From Candidatus Eiseniibacteriota bacterium (GTDB lineage Bacteria > Eisenbacteria > RBG-16-71-46): DNA of 9,598 nt. Shown one piece after another: positions 6,610-9,598 of the stretch. Each line of letters begins with the position of its first letter. The stretch's first letter is position 1. The notes under the pieces were generated by a model. The model had not been told where the DNA came from. It made no database searches and saw only the letters and a list, made by a program, of their open reading frames with translations. The translations under genes were made by a program, and so were the position numbers. The stretch lies in the NCBI GenBank assembly GCA_005893185.1, contig VBOS01000309.1:1-9598 (forward strand). The letters run 5' to 3'.

Positions 6610-7626
6610 CTACTTCGGAAGCGGCAATCGAATCCAATGGGGGGGGTTGAGGTTCTCGTCGAATACGACCACCAGCTCTTTGCCGTTTTCCGCGAGCGTG
6701 ACGCCCTCCGGCTTGAGGCCAGGGAACTCGCGCAGGAGCAGGGGCGCATTCGCGCCAGGCTTGAGCCAATAGACTCCTCCGCCACCGTCGCCGGGCATGT
6801 TCTTGGGCGAGTTCGCGCACAGCACGATCGAACCGTCGGGCAGGGTCGAGAGGTCCGCGAAGCCCCGTCCGATCATGCCTCCCGGGCGCGAGGCGTGCAG
6901 GTCCACTTCCTCGTAGCGCGTGAGCGCGCCGGGCTCGATGCGCCCCGCGCGCAACGTCTCGACCGGGTTCTTGAGCTGGAGGATCACGGCCGAGCCGTGC
7001 GTCGTCAGAGGCGCCTTGAGGCCGATGAGGAGTGCGCCCTGCCGGTACGTGATCGCCTCGATGTCGAGCTTGCCGTTGGGATCGAGTCCGGCGATCGTGA
7101 GGAGCCCGCCGCCCTTCCCGTCCTGCGCCGTCGTGAGGTCCACATGGCCCAGGACGCGAAGCGCGCGCCCCTCGAGCTTCAGCTGCAGGAGCAGCCTGCG
7201 GGGAGGCTTCACCTTCCCTTTCTTGTTCTCAGAGTGCGATGTGCAAAGGAAGAACGTCCCATTGGGGCCATTGCAGATGGACTCGGGATCGTTGACCTCG
7301 CCGATGCCCAGGATCGGCACGGCCTTGTCGTCGAGCGCGCCCTGGCTGTTCATCGCGAACACCCAGGGCTCGTGCTTTTGGAGCTCCGTTCCGGTGTCGT
7401 CACTGACGACCAGATAACGTTTGAGGGCCGGCACCCACACGACCCCCGACGGCTCCAAAGTAGCGTTCTGCTGCATCAGGACGGCCGGAACGGTGATCAG
7501 GACCGGCGCACCCTCGGCCGCCGCAGCGCCCGCGAATTGGATCCAGAGCGCAGCCGCGATGCCGCCGCCGGCCCCCCAGTGTGGCCATGCTCTCGGAGTC
7601 CTACTCATCACTTCCAGGCTCGACAC
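6610..7626 (-). CDS. Exported beta-propeller protein (SdiA-regulated / DUF3616 / phytase-like fold)
   Basis: This is a 338-aa exported protein. The GTG at 7626 follows AAGGAGG (7631-7637) by four bases; the ATG seven codons in has no better site. A signal peptide is visible (GGGIAAALWIQFAGAAAAEG, about residues 20-39). The mature part shows repeated propeller blades: EPSGVVWVPALKRYLVVSDD (58-77), DPESICNGPNGTFFLCTSHS (113-132) and DIEAITYRQGALLIGLKAP (188-206). Two more follow: GFADLSTLPDGSIVLCANS (255-273) and KPEGVTLAENGKELVVVFDE (305-324). These D/E-(P/L/I)-E-(G/A)-(I/V) strands ending in (S/A)D or LKAP recall the SdiA-regulated, DUF3616 and esterase-like phytase families. The exact family and any ligand or enzyme activity cannot be fixed by eye. 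It starts 24 bases after the preceding lipoprotein gene and shares blade motifs with both neighbours. Confidence 0.8.
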   Translation of the reverse strand: MSSLEVMSRTPRAWPHWGAGGGIAAALWIQFAGAAAAEGAPVLITVPAVLMQQNATLEPSGVVWVPALKRYLVVSDDTGTELQKHEPWVFAMNSQGALDDKAVPILGIGEVNDPESICNGPNGTFFLCTSHSENKKGKVKPPRRLLLQLKLEGRALRVLGHVDLTTAQDGKGGGLLTIAGLDPNGKLDIEAITYRQGALLIGLKAPLTTHGSAVILQLKNPVETLRAGRIEPGALTRYEEVDLHASRPGGMIGRGFADLSTLPDGSIVLCANSPKNMPGDGGGGVYWLKPGANAPLLLREFPGLKPEGVTLAENGKELVVVFDENLNPPHWIRLPLPK

Positions 7627-7630
7627 GGCT

Positions 7631-7637
7631 CCTCCTT
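7631..7637 (-). promoter_or_regulatory. Shine-Dalgarno site supporting a GTG start
   Basis: AAGGAGG on the - strand is a near-perfect ribosome binding site four bases before the GTG at 7626. It lies between the two propeller genes and points to independent translation initiation within a shared transcript. Confidence 0.65.
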
Positions 7638-7650
7638 CGGGAAGCGCTGG

Positions 7651-8409
7651 TCATGGCGCCGGGGCAACCGGCACGGTATTCTGGAACACATAGAGCGCCC
7701 TTGCTGAATCATTCACCGCGTAGACATACTTCCCCGCCGGGTCGAGGGCAATACCCTCGAACCTCCTCGACGACAGCGCATACTCGGCATGTACGACGTT
7801 GGGTCCGGTGCAGAGAAACATCGCCATCGATTCGTCGCTCATGATCCAGAAGCAACGCCGCTGAGGATCGTACGTCATTGCGGAATAGTCACCGGCGAAT
7901 GTCAGTTGATACTTCACGTCGTAGGAGAAGTCGGACTTCAGAGGGATGAATAGCCCTGGTGACCTCTCGTTCAGCACGATGGCACCGGCGGTGTCGACAT
8001 GGATCACCGCTCGGTACTCTTCCTCCGCGAGCCAGAGCGTGTGATCGCGGCGATCGTACGCGACGCCCTCGAGGTCGTTCCCCACGTACGACAGTGTCTT
8101 GGTGATGTTCCCCTGGAGGTCCAGCCGGTAGATCTTGTTGTTGGTGTCGCTCACCGTCCAGAGGATCGTGCCGGTCTCGTCGATCGTGAGGTCGGAGGGC
8201 TCCGCGACATTCATGGCATACTGGTGGAGGAGGGGCAATGAAGGGATGGGTGTGGGCGCAGTGGGAGGCCCCTTTCCACCACCGCCGCCGCAGCCGGCGA
8301 GCAAGGTGGCGAGGAGGGCGAGGCATCCCGCAGAGGCAAGGGCGGATGAGCGCCGCGCTCGCGCTCGGAGGCGGGCGCTGCGTTGGAAGCAGTGGCTACG
8401 GAAAGTCAT
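7651..8409 (-). CDS. Beta-propeller lipoprotein, SdiA-regulated-like
   Basis: This is a 252-aa predicted lipoprotein. A basic N-region (R/K-rich to about residue 20) and a hydrophobic stretch end in the lipobox LLAGC (36-40), so C40 should be lipidated. It is followed by a Gly/Pro/Thr linker (CGGGGGKGPPTAPTPIP). The rest is four recognisable blades: EPSDLTIDETGTILWTVSD (70-88), NDLEGVAYDRRDHTLWLAEE (111-130), DYSAMTYDPQRRCFWIMSDE (174-193) and RFEGIALDPAGKYVYAVND (216-234). This matches the pattern of the SdiA-regulated (YjiK-like) family, whose role is not well defined. The ATG at 8409 has no clear Shine-Dalgarno; the preceding stop is only 29 bases upstream, so translation may depend on the upstream gene. 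It probably sits in the outer membrane or faces the periplasm. Molecular function is unknown. Confidence 0.8.
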   Translation of the reverse strand: MTFRSHCFQRSARLRARARRSSALASAGCLALLATLLAGCGGGGGKGPPTAPTPIPSLPLLHQYAMNVAEPSDLTIDETGTILWTVSDTNNKIYRLDLQGNITKTLSYVGNDLEGVAYDRRDHTLWLAEEEYRAVIHVDTAGAIVLNERSPGLFIPLKSDFSYDVKYQLTFAGDYSAMTYDPQRRCFWIMSDESMAMFLCTGPNVVHAEYALSSRRFEGIALDPAGKYVYAVNDSARALYVFQNTVPVAPAP

Positions 8410-8438
8410 GAAAGCGGGTGCGTCGGGCCGTCTCAGTG

Positions 8439-9113
8439 TCAGAACTGCTCTTCGTCGAAGTACAGGTTCACGTGACTGACACCGCTGGCCTGGCGCAGCT
8501 CGCGTACGAACCGCTCGCCCGACGCCTTGTCACGAAGCTTCACGTAGTACGCGACCTCCAGCCGCTCCCCGTCCTCCCCGAGGGACCGCGTATTGATGAC
8601 CTGGTGGGTCCGGCAGTAGTGGCGCAACAGGCTCACGTGGGCCGGGACCTCATCGCCATTGGCCTCGTACGAGACCTGCAGCAGGTACTCCTGCTTGTGG
8701 AGGACGGAGCGGGTCGCCCAGGCGGTCAGGTAGATCACGATCGAGACGCATGCGGTCCCCGTGAACGCGATGTTGTAGTAGCCGCCACCCGCAGCCATGC
8801 CGATTGCCAGGGCGAAGAACACGTACACGATGTCTGCTGTGTCCTTGACCGCGGTCCGGAAACGGATGATCGACATGGCGCCGACCAGGCCGAATGCCCG
8901 CGCGACATTGCTGCCGATGGTCATGATCACGAGAGCGCAGATCATCGTGAGTAGGACGATCGCATTCGCGAACGCAATGGAGTATCCGGGGCCGCGATAG
9001 GTGTTGCGATAGACGAAGGAGATCGCGAAACCACAGATCACGGCCACCGCGATATTGAGGGCAATCTGAATGCCGGTAATCGGGAAGGCAGCGACGTTAT
9101 CCAAGGTGTTCAA
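8439..9113 (-). CDS. DUF4956 inner-membrane protein
   Basis: This is a 224-aa membrane protein with about four helices (roughly residues 14-35, 44-66, 93-110 and 112-135). Between helices 2 and 3 is the family signature: RAFGLVGAMSIIRFRTAVKD (72-91), a Gly-rich turn followed by IRFRT, typical of DUF4956. After the membrane part, residues about 142-224 form a soluble domain (YLLQVSYEAN, LLRHYCRTHQVI, LEVAYYVKL, VSHVNLYFD) with an alternating strand-helix pattern like ACT or ferredoxin-like folds. DUF4956 genes are recurrently found beside VTC-domain genes in bacteria, as here; the function is not established. The start is TTG at 9113, supported by AGAGG (9121-9125), and no ATG or GTG precedes the first helix. 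It begins 21 bases after the VTC gene stops. Confidence 0.88.
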   Translation of the reverse strand: MNTLDNVAAFPITGIQIALNIAVAVICGFAISFVYRNTYRGPGYSIAFANAIVLLTMICALVIMTIGSNVARAFGLVGAMSIIRFRTAVKDTADIVYVFFALAIGMAAGGGYYNIAFTGTACVSIVIYLTAWATRSVLHKQEYLLQVSYEANGDEVPAHVSLLRHYCRTHQVINTRSLGEDGERLEVAYYVKLRDKASGERFVRELRQASGVSHVNLYFDEEQF

Positions 9114-9120
9114 AGCAAGG

Positions 9121-9126
9121 CCTCTC
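9121..9126 (-). promoter_or_regulatory. Shine-Dalgarno site deciding a TTG start
   Basis: GAGAGG on the - strand lies seven bases before the TTG at 9113. No ATG or GTG lies in frame before the first membrane helix, so this site decides the start. Confidence 0.55.
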
Positions 9127-9134
9127 TCTGCCCG

Positions 9135-9598
9135 TTAGACCGTAGCGTACCCTGCGGCTGGCAGGACCCTCGGCGCCTGGGCGACGTGCGGGCGCAGATC
9201 CTTGAGGTCCAGACAGAGGGTGTATTTCGATAGCGCCATGCGCGGCAGGTTGTACCGTCGGATGAGCTCCGACGTCCACTGGGGAATCGACTGATGGAAG
9301 AACTTGACCTCGAAGACGAAGTATTCGCGCATTGCGGGCGTGAGGCAGCTCTCGTCGTGGAGATCCGACAATTGGGGCGAGACGCGACCGCGGATGCCCT
9401 TGTCGAACGAGATGCGAAGGGATGGATTGAACTTGCCAAAGTAGGCTTCACGGTCATAGACGACGAGGACGGCGGGCTGGAGGCAGCGCCGGTAGTAATA
9501 GTAGAGGAAGCGGCGGGCGTCATCGCGGGCGCGAGGAAAGCCCGGCATGCGAATGATGTGCGTGTCGATGTCCGGGGCCATGAGGAATTGCGGAAGGT
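9135..9598 (-). CDS. VTC-domain protein (polyphosphate polymerase-like), 3' part; 5' end outside window
   Basis: The frame is open to the window edge (LPQFL precedes the ATG at 9581), so this is the C-terminal part of a longer gene and that ATG is probably internal. It resembles the VTC domain of the triphosphate tunnel metalloenzyme superfamily; the yeast member Vtc4 makes polyphosphate from ATP. Numbered from that Met, the signatures are VVYDREAYFG (40-49), LRISFDKGIRGR (55-66, with the paired basic strand residues), YFVFEVKF (87-94, with the tunnel Glu and Lys) and LSKYTLCL (117-124, conserved Ser-Lys-Tyr). These charged residues are those expected to line the tunnel and bind triphosphate or polyphosphate. 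No membrane helix is visible in this part. The bacterial proteins are less studied, so polymerase activity is inferred from the family. It heads, or is near the head of, the leftward cluster. Confidence 0.87.
   Translation of the reverse strand, partial: LPQFLMAPDIDTHIIRMPGFPRARDDARRFLYYYYRRCLQPAVLVVYDREAYFGKFNPSLRISFDKGIRGRVSPQLSDLHDESCLTPAMREYFVFEVKFFHQSIPQWTSELIRRYNLPRMALSKYTLCLDLKDLRPHVAQAPRVLPAAGYATV

Noticed and set aside
6508..7707. Open frame on the + strand (399 codons)
   Set aside because: It is antisense to the exported propeller gene, which has a Shine-Dalgarno site, signal peptide and blade motifs. The + product is compositionally biased and unrecognisable.
1..9598. CRISPR array, insertion sequence, transposase or integrase
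   Set aside because: No spaced direct repeats, terminal inverted repeats or transposase or integrase motifs were seen on either strand.

Overview
The window looks like a chromosomal segment from a GC-rich, probably uncultured bacterium with two membranes. The lineage call is an inference. The left half is very GC-rich (43 of 60 bases are G/C in 2401-2460) and carries core translation genes. The right half is visibly less so (33 of 60 in 9001-9060). One secreted protein on the right ends in a FlgD/type IX-like C-terminal sorting tail, a feature common in the FCB group and in lineages such as Candidatus Eisenbacteria. No marker in the window fixes the species.

Left part, + strand (1-4957): the 3' end of rpoA (RNA polymerase alpha), then rplQ (ribosomal protein L17 with an unusual charged C-terminal extension of about 75 residues). 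Next is an exported GHL10-like (DUF187) TIM-barrel protein, whose stop codon overlaps the start of typA (BipA translational GTPase) in an ATGA. A 200-base intergenic stretch follows with a good sigma70-type promoter, then a free-standing tRNA-Asn(GUU) gene with encoded CCA and a strong intrinsic terminator.

Right part, - strand (5042-9598, transcribed right to left and convergent with the tRNA): a tight cluster of five genes. In transcription order they are: a VTC-domain polyphosphate-polymerase-like protein whose 5' end lies beyond the window; a DUF4956 inner-membrane protein; a beta-propeller lipoprotein of the SdiA-regulated type; a second exported beta-propeller protein; and a third exported propeller protein with a FlgD-like tail. 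The last gene is broken by a frameshift at a run of four T (5702-5705). Gaps are about 20-75 bases, so one transcript is likely. A hairpin at 4983-5010 may end it.

The most interesting unit is this - strand cluster. VTC plus DUF4956 is a recurrent bacterial pairing. Here it is followed by three related propeller proteins that appear to use three different routes out of the cytoplasm: lipid anchor, plain signal peptide, and C-terminal sorting tail. A cell-surface system tied to polyphosphate or phosphate handling is a reasonable but unproven hypothesis.
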